A stretch of 43,392 nucleotides of DNA from Dehalococcoidia bacterium UBA1222 (GTDB lineage Bacteria > Chloroflexota > Dehalococcoidia > Dehalococcoidales > UBA1222): contig DBXC01000006.1 in NCBI GenBank assembly GCA_002309415.1, positions 21,676-65,067 on the forward strand, in the 5' to 3' direction. The translations under genes were made by a program, and so were the position numbers. The notes under the pieces were generated by a model, which ran no database searches, had not been told where the DNA came from, and saw nothing but the letters and a program-made list of their open reading frames with translations. This document shows positions 25,072 to 35,868 of the stretch, in pieces (the stretch's first letter is position 1; every line of letters starts with the position of its first letter).

Positions 25072-26415
25072 TTACCACTCGACCGGAGGGTAGGGTGGGA
25101 CGCTTGCCATGAGGTCGATTAGTTCAGCAAACTGAGACGGATCATAACCGACACAGACAGGATGGATCGCAAGTTCGGGCTCCATCAGTTTAGCTGGCTC
25201 TGGGTTTTCTTCTGCCGCAGCTTCAGTTTCATCAGTCGCTTCTGAAGGGGTGGGCTCTTCTGGTGCGATCTCTTCGACCATTACAGCAGTCCCGTCGGCG
25301 ATGTTCTCAATTACTACATCTCCGGTTGGTTCGGGTTCCGGAGCCTTTGCTATGAATTCGATGGGATCCATGTCGCCCATCTGGCTCATGTCGATCTCTT
25401 TGGGGAGAAGAGCGTCCTTCATTGCTTCTTCGTCATAGGGTGTGCGTGACATGATGAAGGTCGCGACTTTGGGCTCAGTTACTTCAGCATGTCTTTTGAC
25501 CGATGCGATGGCAGCTACACTGAACCAATCGTCTTTTTCTCTTATCTCGATATTGAAATGAGGCTGACAGAGATAGTAATTATCAGCCATGACTGCGATG
25601 TCTCTTGCATCATTTGCAAGATCGATCAAGACATCCGGCCAAAGATCGTGCGGACCAAAGACCTGTTTGATTTCATCCATGCTGAGCCATTCCTGGTTCT
25701 TGCTGCGAGTCTTTGCAGCGCTGACGGGATAAAAGAAGTTAGGTCTTATTGCGACAAGACGCCCAAGTTTTTTAGATTGGATAAGTATCTTGGCTGTCAC
25801 AAAGTCCACCTGAGGAGAGTGTTCATAAATAAACTTATCTGTCTTTTCGGCTACGGGAACATTCGCCTCCATGCCGCCTCCTGGATTGGCTTCGAGGTCC
25901 GTTCCGCTGCGGTTATTGTCGATGTTGGGGACCATCCATGTCTCCTCTGGGTCTAATGCACAGACCAGTTCGGCGACGAGGTATATGGTATAACCATGCT
26001 TGAAGAGATATGCCCAGTTTTCACGTACCGATTTGAGTGCGGTCTCTTCATATTGTTCGAGTGTGATGATGCCCTTGAATACCTTCATCAAGGGATCATA
26101 GAGTTCGTTGGACAGTTCTTTCAGCGGATCTTTGAGATACCGTAGGATGTTTTTGGGAGTTTCGATCCCGCCTGGGTAGTATGCGAGGATTTTAGATTCC
26201 GTCTCGTTCCAGTGATCCACCAGTTCCTGGGATTTGATCAATTCATTGGAGAAGTTCTCTTCAACGAATTGGGCATTGATCTCATCGAGTTTGGCATAAA
26301 AGATCTCTCGTTTGCCGTCGGGAAGTGCGACCGAGAATCGCGTTATCTCGATGTCGCTGTTATCTGCGACATATTTTGTCAGTTCTTCATAAGTTGTTTT
26401 CCATCCGCCTGTCAT
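25072..26415 (-). CDS. Unrecognised soluble protein with an acidic Pro/Glu-rich segment
   Basis: The 447-residue protein has no recognised motif, signal or membrane span. Residues 1-330 look like an ordinary globular alpha/beta protein. From about 335 to 415 the sequence becomes low-complexity and acidic, rich in Glu, Pro and Ala, and is probably disordered. A short conserved-looking tail follows, ending in PPYPPVEW. The gene has a good AGGGGG ribosome binding site and its own promoter, divergent from rpoB. Codon use is native. No function is proposed. Confidence 0.75.
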   Translation of the reverse strand: MTGGWKTTYEELTKYVADNSDIEITRFSVALPDGKREIFYAKLDEINAQFVEENFSNELIKSQELVDHWNETESKILAYYPGGIETPKNILRYLKDPLKELSNELYDPLMKVFKGIITLEQYEETALKSVRENWAYLFKHGYTIYLVAELVCALDPEETWMVPNIDNNRSGTDLEANPGGGMEANVPVAEKTDKFIYEHSPQVDFVTAKILIQSKKLGRLVAIRPNFFYPVSAAKTRSKNQEWLSMDEIKQVFGPHDLWPDVLIDLANDARDIAVMADNYYLCQPHFNIEIREKDDWFSVAAIASVKRHAEVTEPKVATFIMSRTPYDEEAMKDALLPKEIDMSQMGDMDPIEFIAKAPEPEPTGDVVIENIADGTAVMVEEIAPEEPTPSEATDETEAAAEENPEPAKLMEPELAIHPVCVGYDPSQFAELIDLMASVPPYPPVEW

Positions 26416-26456
26416 ATAAAACCCCCTTTTTGAAAGACTTAGGTCAAACTACATTA

Positions 26457-26485
26457 ATTATAGTTCTCACATTTTGACGTGTAAA
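26457..26485 (-). promoter_or_regulatory. Promoter of the unknown gene at 25072-26415
   Basis: On the minus strand TTTACA (26480-26485), 17 bp and a perfect TATAAT (26457-26462). It is arranged back to back with the rpoB promoter. Confidence 0.65.
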
Positions 26486-26513
26486 TGAATTAGGAAAAAA
26501 GAAAACGGAATGA

Positions 26514-26543
26514 TTGACACCGCTGTTAATAAAGAGGTATCAT
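26514..26543 (+). promoter_or_regulatory. Promoter of rpoBC
   Basis: A perfect TTGACA (26514-26519), an 18-bp spacer and TATCAT (26538-26543), with transcription expected near 26550. Confidence 0.7.
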
Positions 26544-26549
26544 AACAAA

Positions 26550-26677
26550 ACCTATGCGAACTCGCCGTTCGCAGGGTAGGGCGTTGTTTGGCAAGTGGCC
26601 ATAAACACCTTAGATATTATGGAGTGACGCCCATAATGTCAAGTATTGGTCGGTTAGTTAAAAGGAGTGGAATAACC
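26550..26677 (+). promoter_or_regulatory. Structured leader of rpoB
   Basis: The leader of about 128 nt has two hairpins. One is TGCGAAC/GTTCGCA at 26555-26573. The other is ATTATGG/CCATAAT at 26616-26637, which pairs part of a GGAG sequence and of an in-frame ATG at 26636. The likely ribosome binding site AAAGGAG at 26661-26667 lies outside both. Confidence 0.45.
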
Positions 26678-29600
26678 TTGAAAAAAGCAGAGTTATCCGC
26701 AGTCGCAAAACCCGTTATCCCACACAAGTCTTATTCCCGTGTGGTCCCCGTCATGGATGTTCCTAACCTGATCGATGTGCAGTTAGATTCATATCGATGG
26801 TTCCAGGAAGAGGGCATCAAGCAATTATTAGAAGAGGTCTCCCCAATCAAAGATTTTACCGGCAACAAGCTGGAGCTTTGGTTCGTTGGGTATGAATTCC
26901 GCGAACCACGCTATAGCGAAACCGAAAGCGTGGAGCGAGATCAGAATTATTCAATGCCTTTGTACGTAAAGGCACGTCTGGTAGTCAAATCTACCGGCGA
27001 GATCAAAGAACCCTTTGATCTGTTCTTGGGCGATTTCCCCATCATGACAGATCACGGCACCTTCATTACCAGTGGTACTGAACGTGTCATCATTTCCCAG
27101 CTGCTCAGATCCCCCGGTGTCTATTTCACCACCGTCGAGGATCCCGTCTCCGGACGAAAGCTCTGTACCGCCAACCTCATTCCCAGTCGCGGTGCATGGC
27201 TCGATTTCGAAACATCCGCTAAGGATGTCATCTCCGTCAAGATCGACGGCAAGCGTAAGATCCCCATCACTACGCTTCTCCGTGCAATCGGCTATTCCAG
27301 CAATGAAGAGCTGTTCGACCTCTTCCGTGATGTCGATACCGATCTCGATCATCAGTACATCCGCTCCAGCATCGAGCGCGATGCCACTATCATCGATACC
27401 AAATCGGCTTTGATCGATATCTACCGCAAGGTCCGCCCCGGCGATCCTCCCAACGAGGATAATGCCCGCAAGCTCCTCACCAATATGTTCTTCGATTCCC
27501 AGCACTATGATCTCGGTCAGGTCGGCCGATTCAAGATCAACCGACGACTGGATATCAAGAACGTTTCTAATGATGAACGAACCCTGTCCCGTGACGATAT
27601 GGTCCAGATCGTCCGACATATCATTATGGTCAACAATGGTATGGACGGCACTGATGACATCGATCACTTGGGCAACCGACGTATCCGAACCGTCGGTGAA
27701 TTGGTCCAGAACCAGTTCAGAATCGGTCTGATGCGACTTGAAAGAGTTGCCCGTGAACGAATGAGCACTCTTCCTCTCGAGTCCATCACTCCTTCCAATC
27801 TCGTCAATATCAGACCGGTTGTCTCCGCTGTCCGTGAATTCTTCTCCTCATCACAGCTCTCCCAGTTCATGGATCAGACCAACCCGCTTTCTGAACTTAC
27901 TCACAAACGTCGTCTTTCCGCCATGGGTCCCGGCGGTCTTTCCCGTGATCGTGCCGGCTTCGAAGTCCGAGACGTCCACTTCTCTCACTACGGACGAATC
28001 TGTCCTATCGAGACTCCGGAAGGTCCGAACATTGGTCTTATCGGTTCCCTGGCTACCTATGGTTACATCAACCGATTCGGTTTCATCGAGACTCCTTACC
28101 GAAAGGTCTATAAGACCATCAAGAACACTGATAAGGACCTCATCGGCCGAACCCTTACTGCTGATGTCAAGGCTGATGCCAAGACTATCCTTGCCCGAGC
28201 AGGCAAGGCCGTCACCGAAGCTCAGTTCAAGAAGATCGCAAAGCTTCCTGAATGTGAGATTGCCGTCAAGCCTTATGCCGGTTTCTCCTCTGAATACATG
28301 AGCGCCGACATCGAAGACCAGTATTACATCGCTCAGGCCAACTCTAAACTCAACGAAAAGTCTGAGTTCATCAGCGACTTCGTCGAAGCCCGTTACAAAG
28401 ATTCATACATGTTCCTTCCTTCCGAACAGGTACAGTACATGGATGTCTCACCTAAGCAGATCTTCTCTGTTGCAGCATCCCTGATCCCGTTCCTCGAACA
28501 TGATGATGCCAACCGAGCTTTGATGGGTGCTAACATGCAGCGTCAGGCAGTTCCTTTGGTTCTTCCTGAATCTCCGTATGTCTCCACCGGTATGGAAGGC
28601 GAGACTGCCCGCTATGGCGGTCAGGTCATCTTCGCCAAGCACGCTGGTACTGTCACTTCTGTTTCCAGCGAACACATCATCATCAAGCGTGATGACAATG
28701 GCAAGAACGATGAATATCTTTTGAAGAAATTCGTCCGAACCAACCAGAGCACCTGTATCAACCAGCGTGCTATCGTCAACAACGGCCAGAAGGTCGAAGT
28801 AGGCGATGTCCTGGCTGACGGTGCCGCTACTGAGAATGGTATCCTCGCTCTTGGTCAGAACGTCACCGCCGCCTTCCTCAGCTGGAACGGTTACAACTAC
28901 GAAGACGCTATCATCCTGTCCGACCGAATGGTCCAGCAGGATAAGTTCACTTCTATCCACATCACTAAGCACGAGATCGAAGCCCGCGAGACCAAGCTTG
29001 GTCCCGAAGAGATCACCTTCGATATCCCCAATGTCGGTGAAGAGAGCCGACGAAACCTCGACGAGGAAGGTATCATCCGCGTCGGTGCTATCGTCAACCC
29101 CGGCGACATTTTGGTCGGTAAGATCACTCCTAAGGGTGAGACCGAACTCTCCGCCGAAGAGAAGCTTCTTCGCGCCATCTTCAACGACAAGGCCAAGGAC
29201 GTCAAAGATACCTCTCTCCGCGTCCCACATGGCGAATGGGGCACTGTTATCAATGTCCGAGTATTCACCCGCGAGAACGGCGATGAACTGCCTGTACGTG
29301 TAAATAAATGGGTACAGGTCTGGATCGCCCAGCGACGTAAGGTCTGCGTCGGTGATAAGCTCGCCGGCCGACATGGTAACAAGGGTGTCATCTCCATCGT
29401 AGCTCCTGCCGAAGATATGCCGTTCTTACCTGACGGCACTCCGGTCGATATCGTTTTGAATCCTTTGGGCGTACCTTCCCGAATGAACCTCGGTCAGATC
29501 ATGGAGACCCATCTGGGCTGGGCCGGCAAGAAGCTCGGCTTCAAGACCATCACCCCGGTCTTCGATGGTGCTACTGATACCGATATCGAGGATGAACTCG

Positions 29601-30436
29601 CCCGAGTCTGGCTCGGCGAACAGTCCGGTGCTCTCAAGACCGATCCGTTCGACGGCCATTCCGAATATGATGAAGCAAAAGCCAAGAAGTGGGTCGCAGC
29701 CCAGGGCTTCGATGCCGACAAGGCATATGACCGCGATATCCGCGGTGAAGCACGCAGGATCTGCCTCATCCTCTGGCTCGAACAGGCCGGCATCGGCTGC
29801 CGCAAGCTCGGTGAGGACGCTCTCCGCGCTAAGGCAGAAGAATATGCTGAGGCCAACAACGTTCCTACTCCTATCAGCGGTAAGATCATCTTACGAGACG
29901 GTAAGACTGGTCGACCGTTCGATAACCCGACCACCGTCGGTACAATCTACATGCTTAAACTCATCCACTTGGTCGAAGACAAGATCCACGCCCGTGCCAC
30001 CGGTCCTTACTCCCTCATTTCCCAGCAGCCTCTCGGCGGTAAGGCCCAGTTCGGTGGACAGCGATTCGGTGAAATGGAAGTCTGGGCCCTTGAAGCTTAT
30101 GGTGCAGCCCACAATCTCCAGGAAGTCCTTACCACCAAGTCCGATGATGTCACCGGCCGATCCAAGACCTACGAATCCATCGTCAAGGGCGAAGATATCA
30201 TGACTCCCGGTGTTCCTGAATCCTTCAAAGTCATGGTCAAGGAACTCCAGAGCCTCGGTCTCTCCGTCGAGGTCATCAGCGATCACAAGCCCGGTGCCGA
30301 TACTCTCCCGGTAGATACTCTGACTCCTGCTATGTTCGCAGTCGACGAAGAGAAAGCTCCGGCAGATGATGCCGCAGAGGAACTGATCAGCGAAGCTGCG
30401 GAAGAAGAAGTCTTGCCTGAGGAGGATGAAGAATAA
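26678..30436 (+). CDS. rpoB: RNA polymerase beta subunit
   Basis: This 1252-residue core RNA polymerase subunit matches the bacterial family throughout. I start it at the TTG at 26678 because AAAGGAG lies 10 bases upstream and the conserved region (SYSRVVPV, then [13 protein letters not shown]) begins about 20 residues later. An in-frame ATG at 26636 is an alternative. The rifampicin region [14 protein letters not shown], then THKRR and SAMGPGG, carries the usual Asp, His and Ser, so no resistance change is visible. The C terminus ends in an acidic Glu/Ala tail. Arginine is largely encoded by CGA and CGC. Its TAA overlaps the rpoC ATG. Confidence 0.95.
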   Translation: MKKAELSAVAKPVIPHKSYSRVVPVMDVPNLIDVQLDSYRWFQEEGIKQLLEEVSPIKDFTGNKLELWFVGYEFREPRYSETESVERDQNYSMPLYVKARLVVKSTGEIKEPFDLFLGDFPIMTDHGTFITSGTERVIISQLLRSPGVYFTTVEDPVSGRKLCTANLIPSRGAWLDFETSAKDVISVKIDGKRKIPITTLLRAIGYSSNEELFDLFRDVDTDLDHQYIRSSIERDATIIDTKSALIDIYRKVRPGDPPNEDNARKLLTNMFFDSQHYDLGQVGRFKINRRLDIKNVSNDERTLSRDDMVQIVRHIIMVNNGMDGTDDIDHLGNRRIRTVGELVQNQFRIGLMRLERVARERMSTLPLESITPSNLVNIRPVVSAVREFFSSSQLSQFMDQTNPLSELTHKRRLSAMGPGGLSRDRAGFEVRDVHFSHYGRICPIETPEGPNIGLIGSLATYGYINRFGFIETPYRKVYKTIKNTDKDLIGRTLTADVKADAKTILARAGKAVTEAQFKKIAKLPECEIAVKPYAGFSSEYMSADIEDQYYIAQANSKLNEKSEFISDFVEARYKDSYMFLPSEQVQYMDVSPKQIFSVAASLIPFLEHDDANRALMGANMQRQAVPLVLPESPYVSTGMEGETARYGGQVIFAKHAGTVTSVSSEHIIIKRDDNGKNDEYLLKKFVRTNQSTCINQRAIVNNGQKVEVGDVLADGAATENGILALGQNVTAAFLSWNGYNYEDAIILSDRMVQQDKFTSIHITKHEIEARETKLGPEEITFDIPNVGEESRRNLDEEGIIRVGAIVNPGDILVGKITPKGETELSAEEKLLRAIFNDKAKDVKDTSLRVPHGEWGTVINVRVFTRENGDELPVRVNKWVQVWIAQRRKVCVGDKLAGRHGNKGVISIVAPAEDMPFLPDGTPVDIVLNPLGVPSRMNLGQIMETHLGWAGKKLGFKTITPVFDGATDTDIEDELARVWLGEQSGALKTDPFDGHSEYDEAKAKKWVAAQGFDADKAYDRDIRGEARRICLILWLEQAGIGCRKLGEDALRAKAEEYAEANNVPTPISGKIILRDGKTGRPFDNPTTVGTIYMLKLIHLVEDKIHARATGPYSLISQQPLGGKAQFGGQRFGEMEVWALEAYGAAHNLQEVLTTKSDDVTGRSKTYESIVKGEDIMTPGVPESFKVMVKELQSLGLSVEVISDHKPGADTLPVDTLTPAMFAVDEEKAPADDAAEELISEAAEEEVLPEEDEE

Positions 30437-33400
30437 TGTTTGAAGTTAATGATTTTGATGCGATCCGTGTTTCTTTAGCCTCTCCTGAACAGATCCATGG
30501 CTGGAGCTATGGTGAAGTCACTAAGCCTGAGACTATCAACTACCGAACTTTGAAGGCCGAGCGAGACGGTCTGTTCTGCGAAAGCATCTTCGGTCCGACC
30601 AAGGACTTCGAATGTGCCTGCGGTAAATACAAGAGGGTCCGATTCAAGGGCGTAGTCTGCGACAAGTGTAAGGTCGAGATCGCCCGCGCTAAGGTTCGTC
30701 GTGAACGAATGGGTCACATCGATCTGGCTTGCCCGGTGAGCCATATCTGGTTCTCCCGCGGTATCCCCAGCCGAATCGGTCTCCTTCTTGACCTTTCTGC
30801 ACGAAACCTTGAGAGAGTCATCTACTTCTCTCATTACATCATCACTTCCGTCAACAAGGAAGCACTCGACAACGCTATCAAAGAAAAGCAGCAGATTTTC
30901 GATCTCCGACTTGAAGACAAGCGCAAGAAGTGCGAAGCCACCGTCAAAGAGATGGAAGAGAATGGTGAAGATATCGCCAAGATCAACGAAGTCAATCAGG
31001 CTTTCGAAGACGAACGCGAACGAATGTCTGACGATCTTGCCACTGCAGTCGATCAGCTGAAGAGAATCCGTGTCACAGAGCTCCTTACTGAATCTCAGTA
31101 TCGTGAGTTCCATGCCAACTATGGCGACGTTTTCGAAGCCGGCATGGGTGCTGAAGCTATCCTTAAGCTTCTCGAGAACATCGATCTCGAAGAGATGCGC
31201 TCCAAGCTCATCCCTGACACTCATTCCACTTCTGCACAGCGACGCCGCAAGGTAGCCAAGCAGCTCCAGCTCGTCGAAGCTTTCCGACGATCCGGCAACA
31301 AGCCCAGCTGGATGATCATCACTGTCCTTCCGGTCCTGCCTCCTGATCTCCGACCTATGGTCCAGCTCGATGGCGGCCGATGGGCTACCTCCGATCTTAA
31401 CGATCTTTACCGACGTGTCATCAACCGAAACAATCGTCTGAGACACCTTATGGAGATCAACGCTCCTTCCATCATCATCCGCAATGAAAAGCGAATGCTC
31501 CAGGAAGCCGTCGACTCCCTGATCGATAACGGCCGACGCGGCCGTGCTGTCTCTGTCAGCGGCGATCATAAAGCTAAATCATTGTCTGATATGCTCCGCG
31601 GTAAGCAGGGTAGGTTCCGACAGAACCTCCTTGGTAAACGAGTCGACTATTCCGGCCGATCCGTTATCGTCTGCGGTCCTTCACTCAAACTGCATCAGTG
31701 CGGTCTTCCTCGACGAATGGCCCTCGAGCTCTTCAAGCCTTTCGTCATGCATAAGCTCGTCATGGAAGACAAAGCAGCCAACATCAAGAGCGCAAAGCGA
31801 CTCGTCGATCGAGCAAAGCCCGAAGTCTATGATGTTCTCGAAGAAGTAGTCAAGGAACGACCGGTCCTCCTCAACCGAGCTCCTACTCTTCATCGAATGT
31901 CCATCCAGGCTTTCGAACCCGTCCTCATTGACGGCGGCGCTATCCGACTCCATCCTCTCGTTTGTTCAGCCTTCAACGCTGACTTCGATGGTGACCAGAT
32001 GGCTGTTCATGTTCCTCTGTCCAACGCAGCAGTCCGCGAAGCCCGCGAGATGATGCTCTCAACTAACAATATGCTCCTGCCTTCCAGCGGTGATCCTTCC
32101 GTCACTCCTTCTCTGGACATGGTCTTGGGTTGTTACTACCTGACCCTCGTCAAGAAGGGTGCCAAAGGCGAAGGCACACTTTACGCCCGATTCGAGGACG
32201 TAAAACTGGCTTATGATCTCGATCTCATCGACCTTCAGGCTGAGATCATCGTCCGCAATGACCGCGATCCTGAACACAAGAGGATCAAGACCACTGCCGG
32301 CCGAATCATCTTCAATGAGATCGTTCCTGCCGGTATCCCATTCGTCAACCGCGAGATGAGCAAAGGCGCTATCAAGAATCTCATTGTCGAGTGCTATGCT
32401 GCACTCAAAGATAATGCTTCATTGTCCGTCATGCTCGACGGTCTCAAGGCTACCGGCTTCAAGTATGCTACTGTCTCCGGTATCAGTATCGCTATGTGCG
32501 ACGTCTTGGTTCCCGGCGAGAAAGATGCGATCATCGAGAAAGCAAAAGAGAATAACAACGTCATCACCGAACAGTTCGAGAACGGTTTCATCACCGAACA
32601 GGAAAGATATCGAAACAGTGTCAACAACTGGAGAGAGACCAATTCCAACATCGAAAACTGTGTCGATGCATTGATGAAGAAGCACTCTACCAACAGCATC
32701 GCCGTCATGTTCAAGTCCGGTGCCCGAGGTAACATCTCCCAGATCACTCAGATGGCCGGTATGCGAGGTCTTATGACCAATCCTTCCGGTGACATCATCG
32801 ACTTCCCCATCGTATCCAGCTTACGCGAAGGCCTTACCACCCTGGAGTACTTCATCTCTACCCATGGTGCTCGAAAAGGTCTTGCCGATACCGCTCTCCG
32901 AACCTCTGGTTCTGGTTACCTGACCCGACGACTTGTCGATGTTACTCAGAACGTCATCGTCAAAGAACATGACTGCGGCGATACCCTGGGTATCTGGATC
33001 GACGATCCCGGTGACAACAGGAACCTGCCTCCGTTCAACGAACGAATCGCTGGCCGCTATGCTGCAAGCGATGTAGTCAATCCTGAAACCGGTGAGATCA
33101 TCGTCGAACGCAATAATGAGATCACCGATGAGGTCGCTCAGGCCATCATCGAAGCCGGTATCAAACGAGTCAATGTCCGATCTCCTCTCTCCTGCCAGTC
33201 TCGACAGGGCATCTGTCAGCTGTGCTACGGCCGAGATCTTGCCCGCAACGATATCGTGGATCTCTACAGTGCAGTCGGTATCATTGCCGCTCAGTCCATC
33301 GGTGAACCTGGTACACAGCTCACGCTGCGAACCTTCCATACCGGTGGTGTTGCTGCTACCAAAGATATTACGACCGGTCTTCCTCGTGTCGAAGAGCTTT

Positions 33401-34356
33401 TCGAAGCACGACCTCCTAAAGCTCAGGCTATCATCTCCGAGATCGACGGTATCGTCACCATCGAAGAATCCGATGAGAGCCGAACCATCACCGTTGCCAA
33501 CGTCGAAGCCTTCCAGGATGAATATCCTCTGCCCAAGGGCTGGAAAGCTGCCGTCAAAGACGGTGACCTCGTTGAAGCCGGCAAACTCATTGCAGCCGCC
33601 AAGAATGCCGGCAGTGAAGATGGCGAGAACGCTATCGTTGCCAGATCTACCGGTATCGCTGTCGTTGAAAAGAATTCAGTCGTCATCCGTGTCGAAGAAG
33701 TCGAAGAGAAGAAGTATCCTGTCACCGCTTCAGCTCACATCCGAGTTGCTGACGGCCAGGCCGTAAAGCGCGGCGAACAGCTCACTGATGGTTCCATCAA
33801 TCCTCAGGATCTCCTGGCCATCATGGGTAAAGACGCTGTCGAACGCTACTTCGTCGACGAAGTACAGAACGTTTACTGCTCTCAGGGTGTACACATCAAT
33901 GACAAGCACATCGAAGTCATCGTACGTCAGATGCTTGCCAAGGTCCGAGTCGATTCTATCGGCGACACTGAACTCATCCATCGTGAACTGGTCGACCGCT
34001 ATCGATTCGAAGAGGTCAACTCTAAGGTCCTGGCAGAAGGCGGCGAACCTGCCACTGCTCAGACCGTCCTCATGGGTATTACCAGAGCTTCACTGTCCAC
34101 CGAATCATGGCTCGCAGCTGCCTCCTTCCAGGAGACCACTCGTGTTCTTACCGAAGCTGCCATCTATGGTAAGGTCGACTACCTGTTGGGCCTCAAAGAG
34201 AACGTCATCATTGGTAAACTCATTCCTGCCCGCTGTGCTGCCAGCCTTGCCGCTGAAGCCGAAGCTGCCGAAAAGGCCAGACTCGAGAAAGAACAGCTCG
34301 CAGAGAGATTCCCTGCTGATGTTCCTTTCGTAGAGACGACAGAGAACGCTGAATAA
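30436..34356 (+). CDS. rpoC: RNA polymerase beta' subunit
   Basis: The 1306-residue partner of RpoB supplies the catalytic centre: NADFDGDQ at 514-521 holds the three magnesium-binding aspartates (516, 518, 520). The N-terminal zinc site is CACGKY with CDKC near residues 57-80. The second zinc site is formed by the Cys of DCG and [11 protein letters not shown] in the C-terminal half. There is no large insertion. Translation is coupled to rpoB through the TAATG overlap, and the operon ends at a UUCG-loop terminator. Confidence 0.96.
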   Translation: MFEVNDFDAIRVSLASPEQIHGWSYGEVTKPETINYRTLKAERDGLFCESIFGPTKDFECACGKYKRVRFKGVVCDKCKVEIARAKVRRERMGHIDLACPVSHIWFSRGIPSRIGLLLDLSARNLERVIYFSHYIITSVNKEALDNAIKEKQQIFDLRLEDKRKKCEATVKEMEENGEDIAKINEVNQAFEDERERMSDDLATAVDQLKRIRVTELLTESQYREFHANYGDVFEAGMGAEAILKLLENIDLEEMRSKLIPDTHSTSAQRRRKVAKQLQLVEAFRRSGNKPSWMIITVLPVLPPDLRPMVQLDGGRWATSDLNDLYRRVINRNNRLRHLMEINAPSIIIRNEKRMLQEAVDSLIDNGRRGRAVSVSGDHKAKSLSDMLRGKQGRFRQNLLGKRVDYSGRSVIVCGPSLKLHQCGLPRRMALELFKPFVMHKLVMEDKAANIKSAKRLVDRAKPEVYDVLEEVVKERPVLLNRAPTLHRMSIQAFEPVLIDGGAIRLHPLVCSAFNADFDGDQMAVHVPLSNAAVREAREMMLSTNNMLLPSSGDPSVTPSLDMVLGCYYLTLVKKGAKGEGTLYARFEDVKLAYDLDLIDLQAEIIVRNDRDPEHKRIKTTAGRIIFNEIVPAGIPFVNREMSKGAIKNLIVECYAALKDNASLSVMLDGLKATGFKYATVSGISIAMCDVLVPGEKDAIIEKAKENNNVITEQFENGFITEQERYRNSVNNWRETNSNIENCVDALMKKHSTNSIAVMFKSGARGNISQITQMAGMRGLMTNPSGDIIDFPIVSSLREGLTTLEYFISTHGARKGLADTALRTSGSGYLTRRLVDVTQNVIVKEHDCGDTLGIWIDDPGDNRNLPPFNERIAGRYAASDVVNPETGEIIVERNNEITDEVAQAIIEAGIKRVNVRSPLSCQSRQGICQLCYGRDLARNDIVDLYSAVGIIAAQSIGEPGTQLTLRTFHTGGVAATKDITTGLPRVEELFEARPPKAQAIISEIDGIVTIEESDESRTITVANVEAFQDEYPLPKGWKAAVKDGDLVEAGKLIAAAKNAGSEDGENAIVARSTGIAVVEKNSVVIRVEEVEEKKYPVTASAHIRVADGQAVKRGEQLTDGSINPQDLLAIMGKDAVERYFVDEVQNVYCSQGVHINDKHIEVIVRQMLAKVRVDSIGDTELIHRELVDRYRFEEVNSKVLAEGGEPATAQTVLMGITRASLSTESWLAAASFQETTRVLTEAAIYGKVDYLLGLKENVIIGKLIPARCAASLAAEAEAAEKARLEKEQLAERFPADVPFVETTENAE

Positions 34357-34365
34357 ATCAAGATA

Positions 34366-34391
34366 GGGGCTTCTTCGGAAGCCCCTTTTTC
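34366..34391 (+). terminator. Terminator of rpoBC
   Basis: A perfect 8-bp stem, GGGGCTTC with GAAGCCCC, is closed by a TTCG tetraloop and followed by six T. Confidence 0.95.
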
Positions 34392-34398
34392 TTAACGA

Positions 34399-35067
34399 AT
34401 GGAAAGACCTCAGGAATCACCAAAAGAAGTATTCGATAATATGGCGGACGGCTGGTATAACTTCCGCCACTATACTATTTTCCCTGATGAACTCAGCAGT
34501 TTAGCTGAGCGCTGGGAGAAGGGGAAGCTACTTAATATCGGATGCGGTCACGGATCTGATTTCCTGCCTTTCAAAGATAAGTACGAACTCTTTGGTATCG
34601 ATATCTCCGATGCCTTCCTTGAAAACTGCAGGAAGTTCCAGGAGAAACATGGTTTTACTGCTGAACTCAAGCAGGGAGACATGCGTACGATTCCTTATAC
34701 TGACGGCTGTTTCGATGATCTCATTGCGATCGCCTGTCTGCATCATCTTCAGGGAAACGAAGAACAGCTCAAAGCGCTTATCGAATTCAAACGTATTTTG
34801 AAGCCTGGGGGCGAGTTGTTCCTGACTGTCTGGAATAAATGGCAGAAGCGTTTCAGATGGGGAAAGAAGGAAGTATATGTCCCATGGAACGGTAAGGATG
34901 GGGTATCGGAAAGATATTATTACCTTTTTACTTATCATGAAATTCGAAAGTTAGTACAAAAAGCAGGGTTCGAGGTCATCTCAATCAAACCTGAATCAAG
35001 GTATAATTCTGTTATCAAGCAGTTTTCGAGAAACATCTGTGTTTTATGCAGGAAACCCGATAACTAG
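34399..35067 (+). CDS. Trm9/ALKBH8-like SAM-dependent methyltransferase
   Basis: The 222-residue class I methyltransferase has motif I NIGCGHG at 46-52 and the acidic end of strand 2 at Asp68. The later blocks IACLHHL, RILKPGGELFLTVWN, YVPWNG and RYYYLF follow the pattern of Trm9/ALKBH8, which methylate 5-carboxymethyluridine at wobble U34 of tRNA. That assignment is by pattern recall; a generic small-molecule methyltransferase is possible. It begins 8 bp after the T-run of the rpoC terminator with no ribosome binding site, so either readthrough or a start lying inside the terminator region must express it. Confidence 0.75.
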   Translation: MERPQESPKEVFDNMADGWYNFRHYTIFPDELSSLAERWEKGKLLNIGCGHGSDFLPFKDKYELFGIDISDAFLENCRKFQEKHGFTAELKQGDMRTIPYTDGCFDDLIAIACLHHLQGNEEQLKALIEFKRILKPGGELFLTVWNKWQKRFRWGKKEVYVPWNGKDGVSERYYYLFTYHEIRKLVQKAGFEVISIKPESRYNSVIKQFSRNICVLCRKPDN

Positions 35068-35084
35068 AACGAAAGGCCTTGAGA

Positions 35085-35294
35085 ATGAAAATGATCCGAA
35101 TCACTTGTCCGGCCTGTCATATCGACAGCCAGATGTCTATAAAAGATGACCTTTTTTACGGTCCCTTCGTATGCTGGAAATGCAAGAAGAAGATGATCTT
35201 AAGGATCGAGCACCAGCAGGTCACAGAGTGCACTCCCATCGATGATGAAGAGTATTATGCACATCTGAACGCCAATCACATCAGACGTTATTAG
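35085..35294 (+). CDS. Small zinc-ribbon protein
   Basis: The 69-residue protein has two CxxC knuckles, CPAC near residue 8 and CWKC near residue 31, typical of a zinc ribbon. An acidic C-terminal half follows. The ATG at 35085 has GAAAGG eight bases upstream; a second ATG two codons later is also possible. It follows the Trm9-like gene by 17 bp, probably on one transcript. Its end overlaps the end of the convergent rimI by 14 bp. Partner and role are unknown. Confidence 0.7.
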   Translation: MKMIRITCPACHIDSQMSIKDDLFYGPFVCWKCKKKMILRIEHQQVTECTPIDDEEYYAHLNANHIRRY

Positions 35295-35751
35295 TCTCGT
35301 TCGATTCCAGTTTGATACTCATTAAGACAGCATCCTCCTGGTTGTCGATGTAGTATTTTTTTCTGATGCCGTCCACTTGGAATCCGAATTTTTCGTAAAG
35401 CTTTTGAGCCGGGATATTTGATGCCCTTACTTCCAAAGTGATGTAAGTGGCCCCGGAAGCGATGCAGCTGTCCAAAAGATCTCGCAAAATTTTGCTGGCG
35501 ATATGCTGTCGACGATAGTCGGGAAGTGTGGCAATAGTGATGATATCCGCCTCGTCGTAGAATCGCCAATAACCGCCAAAAGCAACTATAGATGAGGAAT
35601 CGGTCTCCTCGGCGACAAAATAGGTCGCAATTTTGTTTTCATATTCTGCACGGTAATTGATGGGAGGCTTAACATTGGGGAAGCAGATGCGGTCGATGGA
35701 GCTGACTTCCTCGATGTCTTTTTCTTCCATTTTTCGGATGTTTGTCGACAT
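35281..35751 (-). CDS. rimI: RimI-like GNAT N-acetyltransferase
   Basis: The 156-residue GNAT fold protein resembles RimI, which acetylates the N terminus of ribosomal protein S18. It has the N-terminal RKMEEKDIEEV block, a central strand with IATLPDYRRQ, and the RASNIPAQKLYEKFGF segment. The acetyl-CoA loop reads RRQHIAS where RimI normally has R-x-x-G-x-G/A: the first Gly is His and the second is Ala. Binding may still work, but this is a departure. The gene looks leaderless (TATAGT six bases before ATG). It lies apart from tsaB and tsaD, its usual partners. Confidence 0.8.
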   Translation of the reverse strand: MSTNIRKMEEKDIEEVSSIDRICFPNVKPPINYRAEYENKIATYFVAEETDSSSIVAFGGYWRFYDEADIITIATLPDYRRQHIASKILRDLLDSCIASGATYITLEVRASNIPAQKLYEKFGFQVDGIRKKYYIDNQEDAVLMSIKLESNETNNV

Positions 35752-35757
35752 AATAAT

Positions 35758-35763
35758 ACTATA
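35758..35763 (-). promoter_or_regulatory. -10 box of rimI, leaderless
   Basis: TATAGT on the minus strand is separated from the ATG by only ATTATT. No Shine-Dalgarno sequence is present and the -35 is weak. Confidence 0.4.
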
Positions 35764-35850
35764 AAAACTTCTTATAAATCGCCGTTTCTTCTCGCGGACA
35801 GTTTTCGGGTCCGGACTTCATTTAAAAGATAGCATATATCCGCATAATTG

Positions 35851-35856
35851 TATTAT
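35851..35856 (+). promoter_or_regulatory. -10 box of dus, near-leaderless
   Basis: TATTAT lies 12 nt before the ATG at 35869. The expected leader is about 6 nt, too short for a ribosome binding site. Confidence 0.45.
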
Positions 35857-35868
35857 CATCCTCATAGA

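Noticed and set aside
26588..26677. rpoB starting at the TTG at 26588
   Set aside because: It has no ribosome binding site and would translate through both leader hairpins. The starts at 26678 and 26636 are better supported.
28448..29374. Antisense frames inside rpoB and rpoC (also near 30475-31569)
   Set aside because: They are by-products of biased codon use in very well conserved genes.
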